Source: Halomonas piscis (lineage in GTDB: Bacteria; Pseudomonadota; Gammaproteobacteria; Pseudomonadales; Halomonadaceae). From it: 64,000 bases of DNA. Location of the stretch: the NCBI RefSeq assembly GCF_031886125.1, contig NZ_CP119391.1, positions 558,001-622,000 of the forward strand. Reading direction: 5' to 3'. Numbering within the stretch: the stretch's first letter is position 1; each line of letters begins with the position of its first letter. Under the pieces are notes generated by a model. It had not been told where the DNA came from and searched no databases. It saw only the letters and a program-made list of their open reading frames with translations. The position numbers were made by a program, and so were the translations under genes. Positions 18,508 through 27,730 of the stretch are shown here, one piece after another.

Positions 18508-20439
18508 ATGGGACGCATAATCGGGATTGACCTGGGTACTACCAACTCCTGCCTGTCGGTACTCGACGGCGACAGCCCCAAGGTCATCGAAAACGCTGAA
18601 GGCGGCCGCACCACGCCGTCGGTAGTCGCCTACGCTGAAGACGGCGAGATTCTTGTGGGTCAGGCGGCCAAGCGCCAGGCCGTGACCAACCCGGAAAACA
18701 CCATCTACGCCATCAAGCGTCTGATCGGTCGTCAATATGACGACAAGGTCGTCCAGAAAGACATCAAGATGGTGCCCTACAAGATTGCCAAGGCCGACAA
18801 CGGCGACGCCTGGGTAGAAGTGAAGGGCAACAAGATGGCGCCGCCCCAGGTCAGCGCGGAAATTCTCAAGAAGATGAAGACCACCGCTGAGGACTATCTG
18901 GGCGAAGACGTGACCGAAGCGGTGATCACCGTGCCGGCCTACTTCAACGACAGCCAGCGCCAGGCGACCAAGGACGCCGGCCGCATCGCCGGGCTTGAGG
19001 TCAAGCGCATCATCAACGAGCCCACGGCGGCGGCGCTGGCCTACGGCATGGACAAGTCCCGCGGCGACCGCACCATTGCGGTTTACGACCTGGGCGGCGG
19101 CACCTTCGACATCTCCATCATCGAGGTGGCTGACGTCGACGGCGAAACCCAGTTCGAGGTGCTGGCCACCAACGGCGACACCTTCCTCGGCGGCGAGGAC
19201 TTTGACCTGGCGCTGATCAACTACCTGGTCGACCAGTTCAAGTCCGACAGCGGCATGGATCTCTCCGGCGACAACCTGGCCATGCAGCGCCTCAAGGAAG
19301 CCGCCGAGAAGGCCAAGATCGAGCTGTCCAGCGCCCAGCAGACCGACGTCAACCTGCCCTACATCACCGCGGACAACACCGGTCCCAAGCACCTCAACGT
19401 CAAGGTGACCCGGGCCAAGATGGAAGCGCTGGTGGAAGACCTGGTGGCGCGCTCGCTGGAGCCGTGCAAGACCTCGCTCAAGGATGCCGGCCTGTCCGCG
19501 TCCGAGGTCGACGACGTCATTCTCGTGGGCGGCCAGACCCGCATGCCCAAGGTGCAGGAAAAAGTGGCCGAGTTCTTCGGCAAGGACGCCCGCAAGGACG
19601 TCAACCCGGACGAAGCCGTGGCCATGGGGGCTGCCATCCAGGGCGGCGTGCTGGGCGGCGACGTCAAGGACGTGCTGCTGCTCGACGTCACGCCGCTGAC
19701 CCTGGGTATCGAAACCATGGGTGGCGTGATGACGCCGCTGATCGAGAAGAACACCACCATCCCGACGAAGAAGACCCAGACCTTCTCCACCGCGGATGAC
19801 AACCAGACCGCCGTGACCATCCACGCGGTGCAGGGCGAGCGCAAGCAGGTGTCGCAGAACAAGTCGCTGGGCCGCTTCGACCTGGCCGACATTCCGCCGG
19901 CGCCCCGCGGCGTGCCGCAGATCGAAGTCGCCTTCGATCTCGACGCCAACGGCATCCTCAACGTCTCGGCCAAGGACAAGGCCACCGGCAAGGAACAGTC
20001 CATCGTCATCAAGGCCTCCAGCGGTCTGACCGACGAAGAGATCGAGCAGATGGTCCAGGACGCCGAGGCCAACGCCGACGAGGACAAGAAGTTCGAAGAG
20101 CTGGTGACCCTGCGCAACCAGGCCGACGGCATGATCCACGCCACGCGCAAGACGCTGGAAGAAGCCGGCGACAAGGCCACCGACGACGAGAAGCAGAACA
20201 TCGAAACGGCGATCAACGAGCTTGAAGAGGCTGTCAAGGGCGACGACGCCGAGGACATCCAGAAGAAGCTCGACGCGCTGACCGAAGCTTCCGGCGGCCT
20301 GGCCCAGAAGATGTACGCCGAGCAGGAAGGCCAGCAGGCCGGCGGCGAAGGTGGCGAAGGCGACGCCAACGCCAAGCAGGAAGACGACGTGGTTGACGCC
20401 GAGTACGAAGAAGTCAACGACGATCAGAAAAAGCAGTAA
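18508..20439 (+). CDS. dnaK: Hsp70 chaperone DnaK
   Basis: The protein has 643 residues from ATG 18508 ([15 protein letters not shown]). The nucleotide-binding domain carries [25 protein letters not shown] and the phosphate-2 segment [12 protein letters not shown]. The interdomain linker [15 protein letters not shown] precedes the beta-sandwich substrate domain and helical lid. The C-terminus is acidic and ends [10 protein letters not shown], the usual J-protein-contact tail type. It binds exposed hydrophobic segments of client proteins with DnaJ and GrpE and hands aggregates to ClpB. It is under the sigma-32 promoter at 18372, with dnaJ 111 bases downstream. Confidence 0.98.
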   Translation: MGRIIGIDLGTTNSCLSVLDGDSPKVIENAEGGRTTPSVVAYAEDGEILVGQAAKRQAVTNPENTIYAIKRLIGRQYDDKVVQKDIKMVPYKIAKADNGDAWVEVKGNKMAPPQVSAEILKKMKTTAEDYLGEDVTEAVITVPAYFNDSQRQATKDAGRIAGLEVKRIINEPTAAALAYGMDKSRGDRTIAVYDLGGGTFDISIIEVADVDGETQFEVLATNGDTFLGGEDFDLALINYLVDQFKSDSGMDLSGDNLAMQRLKEAAEKAKIELSSAQQTDVNLPYITADNTGPKHLNVKVTRAKMEALVEDLVARSLEPCKTSLKDAGLSASEVDDVILVGGQTRMPKVQEKVAEFFGKDARKDVNPDEAVAMGAAIQGGVLGGDVKDVLLLDVTPLTLGIETMGGVMTPLIEKNTTIPTKKTQTFSTADDNQTAVTIHAVQGERKQVSQNKSLGRFDLADIPPAPRGVPQIEVAFDLDANGILNVSAKDKATGKEQSIVIKASSGLTDEEIEQMVQDAEANADEDKKFEELVTLRNQADGMIHATRKTLEEAGDKATDDEKQNIETAINELEEAVKGDDAEDIQKKLDALTEASGGLAQKMYAEQEGQQAGGEGGEGDANAKQEDDVVDAEYEEVNDDQKKQ

Positions 20440-20550
20440 TGCGCTTTCTGTAAAGGCAGGCGGCGACGCGGGGGGCAACTCCCGCGTTGCTGTTTGCGCA
20501 GGCCGTATTCAGCTAACCAGTGCTCAAGCTAACCAGGAGGCGTGGGACGC

Positions 20551-21699
20551 ATGTCCAAACGCGATTATTATGAAGTCCTGGGGGTCGATAAAGGGGCCGA
20601 TCAGAAAGAGATCAAAAAGGCCTACCGCCGCCTGGCGCAGAAGTATCACCCCGACCGTAACCCGGACGATGACACCGCCGCCGAGAAGTTTCGCGAGGTG
20701 TCCGAAGCCTACGAGGTGCTGTCCGACAGCGAAAAGCGCGGCGCCTATGACCAGTTCGGCCACGCCGGCGTGGACGGCCAGGGCGGCGGTTTTGGCGGCG
20801 GCGGCTTTGGCGGCGGAGCCGGCGATTTCAGCGACATCTTCGGCGATGTCTTCGGCGACATCTTTGGCGGCGGCGGCCGGCGGCGCGGCCCCAACGCGCC
20901 GGCCCGCGGCTCCGATCTGCGCTATAACCTGGAGCTCGACCTCGAGCAGGCCGTGGCCGGCACCAGCGTGGATATCCGCGTGCCGCGCCACATCAACTGC
21001 GATCGCTGCGACGGCGACGGCGCCGAGCCGGGCTCCACCAAGGAGACCTGCCCGACCTGTCACGGCATGGGCCAGGTGCGCATGCAGCAGGGCTTCTTTG
21101 CCGTGCAGCAGACCTGCCCGACGTGCCACGGCGGCGGCGAGCACATCAAGGTGCCGTGCCACAAGTGTAACGGCGAAGGCCGCGTTCGCGAGACCCGCAC
21201 GCTGTCGGTGAAGATTCCTGCCGGCGTGGATACCGGCGATCGCATCCGCCTCAACGCCGAAGGCGAAGCCGGCATCAACGGCGGCCCGCCGGGGGATCTG
21301 TACGTCCAGGTGGCGATCAAGCCGCACCCCATCTTCGAGCGCGACGGGCGCCACCTGCAGTGCGAAGTGCCGATCAACTTTGTTGACGCCGCACTGGGCG
21401 GCGAGCTGGAAGTGCCCACGCTCGAGGGCCGGGTGAAGCTCAAGATTCCGCCCGAGACCCAGACCGGCAAGCTGTTCCGCATGCGCGGCAAGGGCATCAA
21501 GCCGGTGCGCGGCGGCGCCCAGGGCGACCTGTTGTGCCGGGTGGTCGTGGAGACCCCGGTCAACCTCAACGAGGAACAGAAAGACCTGCTGGGCAAGCTT
21601 CAGGAAAGCCTCAACAGCAGCAACAGCCGCCACCACTCGCCGAAGAAGACCAACTTCTTCGACGGCGTGAAAAAGTTCTTCGAAGACATGAAGCCCTGA
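20551..21699 (+). CDS. dnaJ: Hsp40 co-chaperone DnaJ
   Basis: The protein has 382 residues from ATG 20551, with AGGAGG ten bases upstream. The J-domain has HPD at 33-35, a Gly/Phe-rich linker follows ([12 protein letters not shown], about 75-110), then four CxxCxGxG zinc motifs ([32 protein letters not shown]) and the C-terminal client-binding domain. It stimulates the DnaK ATPase and delivers substrates. The 111-bp gap after dnaK contains a GC-rich hairpin near 20467-20490 but no clear sigma-32 site, so cotranscription with dnaK is expected. A strong terminator follows. Confidence 0.98.
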   Translation: MSKRDYYEVLGVDKGADQKEIKKAYRRLAQKYHPDRNPDDDTAAEKFREVSEAYEVLSDSEKRGAYDQFGHAGVDGQGGGFGGGGFGGGAGDFSDIFGDVFGDIFGGGGRRRGPNAPARGSDLRYNLELDLEQAVAGTSVDIRVPRHINCDRCDGDGAEPGSTKETCPTCHGMGQVRMQQGFFAVQQTCPTCHGGGEHIKVPCHKCNGEGRVRETRTLSVKIPAGVDTGDRIRLNAEGEAGINGGPPGDLYVQVAIKPHPIFERDGRHLQCEVPINFVDAALGGELEVPTLEGRVKLKIPPETQTGKLFRMRGKGIKPVRGGAQGDLLCRVVVETPVNLNEEQKDLLGKLQESLNSSNSRHHSPKKTNFFDGVKKFFEDMKP

Positions 21700-21728
21700 A
21701 GGTAGCCTGACATGCTACCCTCGCTTGA

Positions 21729-21759
21729 ATGCCGGCACCGGACGTGCCGGCATTTTTTT
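21729..21759 (+). terminator. Intrinsic terminator after dnaJ
   Basis: ATGCCGGCAC (21729-21738), loop CGGAC, GTGCCGGCAT (21744-21753), then seven T (21753-21759). This is a textbook strong terminator closing the grpE-dnaK-dnaJ cluster. Confidence 0.93.
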
Positions 21760-21784
21760 GCTGACTTTTAGCCGGGAGCTGGTG

Positions 21785-22666
21785 ATGCGCGAACACGCGG
21801 GCATGCTGCTGTGGGCCTTTCTGGTCGGGCTTTCTTTTCCGGTGGTGGGCTGGCTGGAGGCGCTGCCCCCGCTCACGCTCACCGCGCTGCGCTTTGCCAT
21901 TGCCTGCGCCGGACTCTGGTGGCTGGCTCGGCGCTCGGCGGGTTTCTGGCCGGCGTGGCGTACGCTGCCGATCTACGGGGTCATGGGCCTTTGCCTGGCG
22001 GGGTTTTTCAGCGCCATGTTCTGGGCGGCCCACCATGCCACGGCGATCTCCATGGCCACGCTCTACGTCACCGTGCCGCTTCTGGCCTACGCCATGGGGC
22101 TTGTGCTCGGCGTGGAGCGTCGGGCCTGGCGCATGCCCGCCGTGTTGCTGCTGGGCGCCTGCGGAGCGCTGCTGCTGGCGCTGGCCGAAGCGGTCGTGAA
22201 GGGTGGCTCGTTCCGGTTTGGCCGGGGCGAAGCGGTGTTCTTTTTGGGCTGCGTGGCCTCGGCGCTCTACCCGGTCATCAGCAAATGGGGCCTGGCGCGG
22301 AAGAAACTCTCGACTTCGGCAGCGGTGCGTACCTTCTGGAGTCTGGCCATGGGCGGCGTACTGATCGGCGCGCTGGGCCTGGCCGTCGAGCCGGTGGGTA
22401 AGCTTGCGGCGATGAGCGGCAAGGATGCGCTGGTGCTGGTGTATCTGGGGCTGGGCTCCAGCGCGCTGACGTTCTGGCTGATGCAGCATGCCACCGCCGC
22501 GCTGACGCCGGGCGCGGTAACGGCCTACGGCTACCTGGTGCCCTTTGTCTCCATGCTGCTGCTGTTTGCCCAGGCGCCGGGCACGATCAGCTGGATATGG
22601 CTACCCGGCAGCCTGTTGGTAGTGCTGACCATTGCGCTGCTCGCCAGCGGCCGCGCCGGGCGCTGA
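21785..22666 (+). CDS. EamA-family (DMT superfamily) transporter
   Basis: This 293-residue inner-membrane protein has about ten hydrophobic segments arranged as two EamA repeats, the first with LSFPVVGWLEALPPLTLTALRFAIA and the second with GLGSSALTFWLMQHATAALTPGAVTAYGYLVPFVSMLLL. DMT members of this shape usually export amino acids, nucleobases or other small metabolites; the substrate here cannot be deduced. ATG 21785 follows GGGAGCTG closely. The gene sits alone between the dnaJ terminator and an IS element, interrupting the usual dnaJ-dapB neighbourhood, so it may be an insertion relative to relatives. Confidence 0.85.
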   Translation: MREHAGMLLWAFLVGLSFPVVGWLEALPPLTLTALRFAIACAGLWWLARRSAGFWPAWRTLPIYGVMGLCLAGFFSAMFWAAHHATAISMATLYVTVPLLAYAMGLVLGVERRAWRMPAVLLLGACGALLLALAEAVVKGGSFRFGRGEAVFFLGCVASALYPVISKWGLARKKLSTSAAVRTFWSLAMGGVLIGALGLAVEPVGKLAAMSGKDALVLVYLGLGSSALTFWLMQHATAALTPGAVTAYGYLVPFVSMLLLFAQAPGTISWIWLPGSLLVVLTIALLASGRAGR

Positions 22667-22835
22667 GCAGCTTTTGCTATACTTGGTGCCTTGGCTTACC
22701 CGCTTTTATGAGATATCTCAAGCGGTGTAAAAAAGGCGCGACCCTGGCACCGCGGGATGCCTTATAGGGTGGGAGCACCGCAGAACCCCGATATAAACGC
22801 AATTCATTGCGCGAATGCGGTGTTGGGGCAGCATC

Positions 22836-22855
22836 TTCGCGGACTGAAGTCCGCT
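22836..22855. repeat. REP-like palindrome split by the second IS
   Basis: GCGGACT-GA-AGTCCGC (22839-22854) is a perfect 7-bp palindrome preceded by TTC and followed by T. After the IS, the sequence CCCACAACC resumes at 24270. Rejoined, this reads ...AGTCCGCT|CCCACAA..., the form of REP-like intergenic elements widespread in pseudomonads and relatives. The region 22667-22835 upstream shows no gene. Confidence 0.6.
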
Positions 22856-22871
22856 TATATGGACCCGTCCT

Positions 22872-23138
22872 GTTGTGCAAGCCAGAAGCAACAACGCATA
22901 AGAGTGAGGACTGCACGCTTATATCCGGCCTATTGATGGCACTTGCCGTGCCTGGCCCTGATGGAATACGCGCTCTCTGCTCTGATCTCCCACTCGGCCT
23001 CGTGATGGGCCTGCGCACTTTACAGAGTGACAGAAAGCCGGTCTGACCCGTTATGCCATCGAAGCATCTCGCCTGCGCAACCTCGGGGTTGGGTAACTTA
23101 TCGCATGCTAAGCTATATTCCCTGTTTGTTCGGTATCA
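22872..23138 (-). ncRNA. Candidate bridge/seek RNA region in the right end of IS copy 2
   Basis: This is a 267-nt non-coding segment between the recombinase stop and the right inverted repeat. On the plus strand CTCCCAC (22987-22993) equals the sequence across the rejoined target junction CT|CCCAC; the RNA strand would read GUGGGAG. GGACT (22908-22912) matches the neighbouring arm of the palindrome. A 7-mer match is weaker statistical support than the 9-mer in the other copy, but the position in the right end is comparable. RNA ends are unknown. Confidence 0.38.
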
Positions 23139-24173
23139 TCAAGCGGCCTCCTGTGGCTGATAGCGCCGTTCATGGGCCAATAGCGACCAGCAAATCCGCG
23201 CCATCTTGTTCGCCAGGGCCACAATGGCCTTGCGTTGCCCAAGACGCGCCGCTAACGAGCAGGCCCAACGGGACAGCCGGTCGGGATGTTCCTGACGTTG
23301 GAACTGGCGTAATGCCGCGCGGGCACCGTGCACCAACTGCTTTCGAACCTCGCCATTGCCGCGTTTGGTGATCCCCATCAACTGGTTGCGACCCCCGCTG
23401 GAATGCTGGCGTGGCACTAGCCCCAACGAGGCGCTGAACTGACGTCCGTTGGGGAATCGCGCCGGATCGCCCAGATGGCTGAACAACAGCGTCGCATTGA
23501 TCGGGCCGATGCCGGGCAGACTCATCAGCCGCTGCATGTCATCTGATGCCCTGGCCAGACGCTGCAGACGCTTGTCATAGCGCGCGATCCGGGCATCGTT
23601 CTCGAGCCATTGATCGAGCAGGTCGTTCAGCAGGGTGTAGAGTTCTTCCCCCAGCCGTGCCCGTTGCTCGTCCAGCCGCTCACGAATAACGCCCTGGCGT
23701 ATCACCGCGTGCCCCTGCGACACGATTAGACCAAACTCGCCCAGCAGGCCGCGCAGCTCGTTGCCGACGGCGGTGCGTTCGCGCACTAACCGACTGCGTA
23801 CTCGGTGCACTGCTTGCAGGGACTGTTGTGCTTCCGTCTTGATCGTCACTCGAGGCGTGGCCGGGCGCGCCGCGGCCTCGGCGATAGCCGCGGCATCGCG
23901 CGCATCGTTCTTGTGGCCCAGCACGAAGGGCTTGACCGCCTGCGGTGGCAGTAGCTCGGCCTCATGGCCCAGCGTGCCAATGTCTCTCGCCCAGTAATGA
24001 GCGGAGCCGCACGCTTCCATGGCGACGTGGCAAGGCGGAATTTGGGCCAGCGTCAAGCGTAACTTCTCTCGCCGGACTTGCTTGCTGAATACTTTGTGAC
24101 CGTGCGCATCCACGGCATGCAGTTGAAAAACGTGTTTCGCCAGGTCAATGCCTATAATGCTAATCTGTTTCAT
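23139..24173 (-). CDS. IS110-family DEDD recombinase/transposase
   Basis: The protein has 344 residues from ATG 24173, behind GGAGGATCCATCC. The RuvC-like N-domain shows IIGIDLAKHVFQLHAVD, MEACGSAHYWAR and HKNDARDAAAIAEA (DEDD residues). The C-terminal Transposase_20 domain shows LPGIGPINATLL and ASLGLVPRQHSSGG...GITKRGNGEVRKQL. It is intact. It is clearly divergent in sequence from the recombinase at 8721, so the two elements are different IS species and not copies of one. Confidence 0.95.
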   Translation of the reverse strand: MKQISIIGIDLAKHVFQLHAVDAHGHKVFSKQVRREKLRLTLAQIPPCHVAMEACGSAHYWARDIGTLGHEAELLPPQAVKPFVLGHKNDARDAAAIAEAAARPATPRVTIKTEAQQSLQAVHRVRSRLVRERTAVGNELRGLLGEFGLIVSQGHAVIRQGVIRERLDEQRARLGEELYTLLNDLLDQWLENDARIARYDKRLQRLARASDDMQRLMSLPGIGPINATLLFSHLGDPARFPNGRQFSASLGLVPRQHSSGGRNQLMGITKRGNGEVRKQLVHGARAALRQFQRQEHPDRLSRWACSLAARLGQRKAIVALANKMARICWSLLAHERRYQPQEAA

Positions 24174-24319
24174 GGATGGATCCTCCTTCACCGATGCCGT
24201 CAGTGTTCTGTGCACTGCTGGCTAGATGTTATATCCAGCTTGGCACAGAAGGACGGGTCCATCCCATTTCCCACAACCGATTATCGCCAGGGCGAGCCAA
24301 CTTTTCCGATAAAGTGTGA

Positions 24320-25171
<852 letters not shown>

Positions 25172-25200
25172 CCCTCGGCGCTGGTATATCCATGGCCCGC

Positions 25201-25230
25201 ACGCCCCGACGCCACGCGCCGGGGCGTTTC
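25201..25230 (+). terminator. Terminator-like hairpin after dapB
   Basis: ACGCCCCG (25201-25208) pairs with CGGGGCGT (25220-25227), followed by TTT. The stem is strong but the T-tract is short. Confidence 0.5.
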
Positions 25231-25320
25231 GGATAAGCGCGGACAAACCGGCAAGTAGGAGGCCGATTTATCGGGCGACCCGCCGCACAGCGGCGGCGTT
25301 ATCTGGGAAACCGTCTTTCG

Positions 25321-27714
25321 TCACGACTGAGCGGCTAAAGCGTCTGGGTAAACGCGTTCCACCTCGCGAAACGTGTCGGCTTTTTCTAGTCGCGATAGCG
25401 TGGTGAGCCGCATGGAATTTTGAATAGGGCGGTGGGGCACCTTCTTAATAGGGTGCTGTAACGTGAGCGGTTTGCCCAGCTTGAATAGATAGTACGGTTC
25501 GGAGGAGGCTTTAGCTTTTCCCGCTTGTTCTACCGTGAGCTGGTCGCGGGGTACCAGCGTGACTTTTTTAACTGGCCAGAGCTTGTCCAGCTGTTTAGTG
25601 GTAGTGTCTTTATCAGAGGTAGTTGCGAGTGCTAAAAAGCGGATCTCTTCGACTACGTGCTGGCGGTATTTGCCTTGGAAAGTGCTTTGCGGCGTGTGAT
25701 ACCATTTTGCCGTACCGTGGGTAAACGCCTTGAGATAGTCTGGCGGTCTACTTTTAGCGCCTGCTACAGCTATGGTCATGATCAAATCTGAATAGCGCGT
25801 CTGCTCCATGCCGTAGTGTGGAATGCGCGCGGCTTCTTGTACGAGCAGGTCCTCCCGTGTCATTGGCTGCTCAGCGGTTCCGATCTGCTGGCGTAGAAAT
25901 TGAGTCAGCCACAGGCAACCTTTGCGGCTATTTAAAGACGGTAGGAGTGCAAAGGCGCCAATGCCAACCTCGCTGAGGGCATAAGCGTAGGGGTTTTGTT
26001 CGCTGTATTGATCAAAGTTGCCGGGGTACAGGGCGAAAGCGCCGCATACGGGCCGGCTTTTACTCTGCGCATACGCATTATTTTGACAAGAAAAGCTAAT
26101 AAGGGCATCGCGATAGCGATGCATCTGGTTAATCGCATCGTCGGGTACGTAATCGGTCGCGTCGACGTCTGCAGTTTCAAAGGTGCTTTTCTCATTTTTG
26201 ATACGGTATTTGGCGTCAAACACCCACAAAAAGCGTGGCTTTGCCGGCTCGGGAAACGTAATTTCGAGCACGATATCGGGTTTTTGGGCGATAAGATAGG
26301 TGCGCGGATTGGTGCCCTCTTGTTGAAATAGCGGCTCGTGGGCTAGTCGGGCAATGGCACCATCCTCGCGGTCGAAAATAAATGCGCCGGCAAAACCATC
26401 CTTAAATTGGTACTCATGGGTGCTGCTGGTAAATAATCGAGCTGATGAGCGATGGCGCTCTATAAAACCCAACTCATCAGCCAAAATTTGGCGCAGCGTG
26501 AGAAAACACCAAATTTCATAAATTTCGGCGATAGATTTCATCGACACACCGGTCATACCGTCGAAGACGTCTAAGTAACGCTTTAGCTGCTGCCATATGC
26601 GGTAAACGGTGCTGTATCCCGGTTTTTGCTGCAGTACAAGTGATGCGTTTTCGGGAAGGCGCGCGGCTTCTACCTCTTTGAGAAAGCTTTGCCTCAGCAT
26701 CTTATGTAGCGGCTGCTGCCATTGATGAAGTTCATCGAGAAAGCTGGCGGAAATGCGCTGATTATCGGGCGCATTATTATGTTTCTTAAGGCGCCGCTCA
26801 AAATCGTATAGCCGCTGTTGGCTAAGTAGCACAATGGAGCGGATAAAACGGTTTTCTGGCGTATTCACACTAAGCCGGCGACTTTCAACGCGGTAGCGTT
26901 TATCGATACGGCCGCTGGCTAAATCTTCGCGTGCTCGCTCGGCCAGCTTTTGGGGCAGTCGACCTTTAATACGGTCTGCACGCTGCCAAGTGGAATAGGA
27001 CTGTAGCCGGCGGTGGGGCGCACGAGCGATAACTTTTAATCCCTGCTCAAACTGTTCGCGTAGCTGCGCGAAATTGGCCAGCCACAGCAAAGGAAAGTTA
27101 ACGTTCTGACGGCTTTGCACAGCGCCTTGTTGGGTTTTTTCCACTAAACTAAAGCGCCACAGCGGAAAAGTAGCATCAATGGCTGAATACATGACGGCCA
27201 AGTCGCTGTGCAGATCCATCTTGGTGGGCAGTACCTCAAAAGAAAAGCTCTGACTATGCGTCGTGCCATTGACTGGCATATATGATAACGGTAATTTAAG
27301 CCAGCCTAAATGATTGCCGGTGTAGATGCTGCCCGAGAGCATGGCCGGTATCGGGCCGCGCTTTGCGGTAAAGCGAAAGCCGTTGTTGACCGACGCTAAG
27401 CGGTGACACAGCCACGCATCTTGTATTTCGTTAAAGAATATCCATTCAAAGTGATACTGCAGGTTCTCAAAGAACAGCGGTGCACCCAGCGGAAGTTCAT
27501 TGGCCTGGCCAAGGCAATCAGGCCGGGGCAAGCCCATAATGGACGCTTCCTCCAGTAGCAGCGCGGGAGAGAGCCGCATGGCAGGTGTTGGTGCTTTGTT
27601 GTCGGCCGCGCGCTGACTTAAAGTTTTGGCGTAGGTCTGCTGGCGCGAGGCTATATCTTTGCACCAAACGGAAAAGACAAAGTCTTTAGTTTGCAGCCGT
27701 AATAGCTCCTGCAT
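25321..27714 (-). CDS. McrC-like PD-(D/E)XK nuclease subunit (DUF2357 type)
   Basis: The protein has 797 residues from ATG 27714 (GGAGATAAC upstream). An N-terminal half of about 400 residues has no catalytic motif recognisable by eye. It is followed by a PD-(D/E)XK nuclease core: a helix with Glu (AEIYEIWCFL), then KPDIVLEI with D480, and WVFDAKYRI with D500 and K502. This D...DxK layout and the AAA+ partner 16 bases upstream fit DUF2357/McrC-like subunits of type IV restriction systems, which cut modified or foreign DNA. Codon use is richer in A/T-ending codons than that of dapB or carA, pointing to transfer. No methyltransferase accompanies it. Substrate modification is unknown. Confidence 0.75.
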   Translation of the reverse strand: MQELLRLQTKDFVFSVWCKDIASRQQTYAKTLSQRAADNKAPTPAMRLSPALLLEEASIMGLPRPDCLGQANELPLGAPLFFENLQYHFEWIFFNEIQDAWLCHRLASVNNGFRFTAKRGPIPAMLSGSIYTGNHLGWLKLPLSYMPVNGTTHSQSFSFEVLPTKMDLHSDLAVMYSAIDATFPLWRFSLVEKTQQGAVQSRQNVNFPLLWLANFAQLREQFEQGLKVIARAPHRRLQSYSTWQRADRIKGRLPQKLAERAREDLASGRIDKRYRVESRRLSVNTPENRFIRSIVLLSQQRLYDFERRLKKHNNAPDNQRISASFLDELHQWQQPLHKMLRQSFLKEVEAARLPENASLVLQQKPGYSTVYRIWQQLKRYLDVFDGMTGVSMKSIAEIYEIWCFLTLRQILADELGFIERHRSSARLFTSSTHEYQFKDGFAGAFIFDREDGAIARLAHEPLFQQEGTNPRTYLIAQKPDIVLEITFPEPAKPRFLWVFDAKYRIKNEKSTFETADVDATDYVPDDAINQMHRYRDALISFSCQNNAYAQSKSRPVCGAFALYPGNFDQYSEQNPYAYALSEVGIGAFALLPSLNSRKGCLWLTQFLRQQIGTAEQPMTREDLLVQEAARIPHYGMEQTRYSDLIMTIAVAGAKSRPPDYLKAFTHGTAKWYHTPQSTFQGKYRQHVVEEIRFLALATTSDKDTTTKQLDKLWPVKKVTLVPRDQLTVEQAGKAKASSEPYYLFKLGKPLTLQHPIKKVPHRPIQNSMRLTTLSRLEKADTFREVERVYPDALAAQS

Positions 27715-27730
27715 GTTATCTCCGCGTGCC

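Larger units (their letters stand above)
22856..24269 (-). mobile_element. IS110-family element, IS1111-type (second copy, different lineage)
   Basis: The element is about 1.41 kb, with ends uncertain by about 3 bp. Perfect 13-bp subterminal inverted repeats are ATGGACCCGTCCT (22859-22871) and AGGACGGGTCCAT (24250-24262). The recombinase is on the minus strand, with a short left end (about 95 nt) and a long right end (about 280 nt), the same architecture as the element at 8643 although repeats and protein differ. It interrupts a REP-like palindrome and lies 92 bp upstream of dapB, so it may have displaced the native dapB promoter. Confidence 0.87.

Noticed and set aside
20442..20550. Possible heat-shock promoter before dnaJ
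   Set aside because: Only a GC-rich hairpin is seen; no -35/-10 pair resembling sigma-32 sites.
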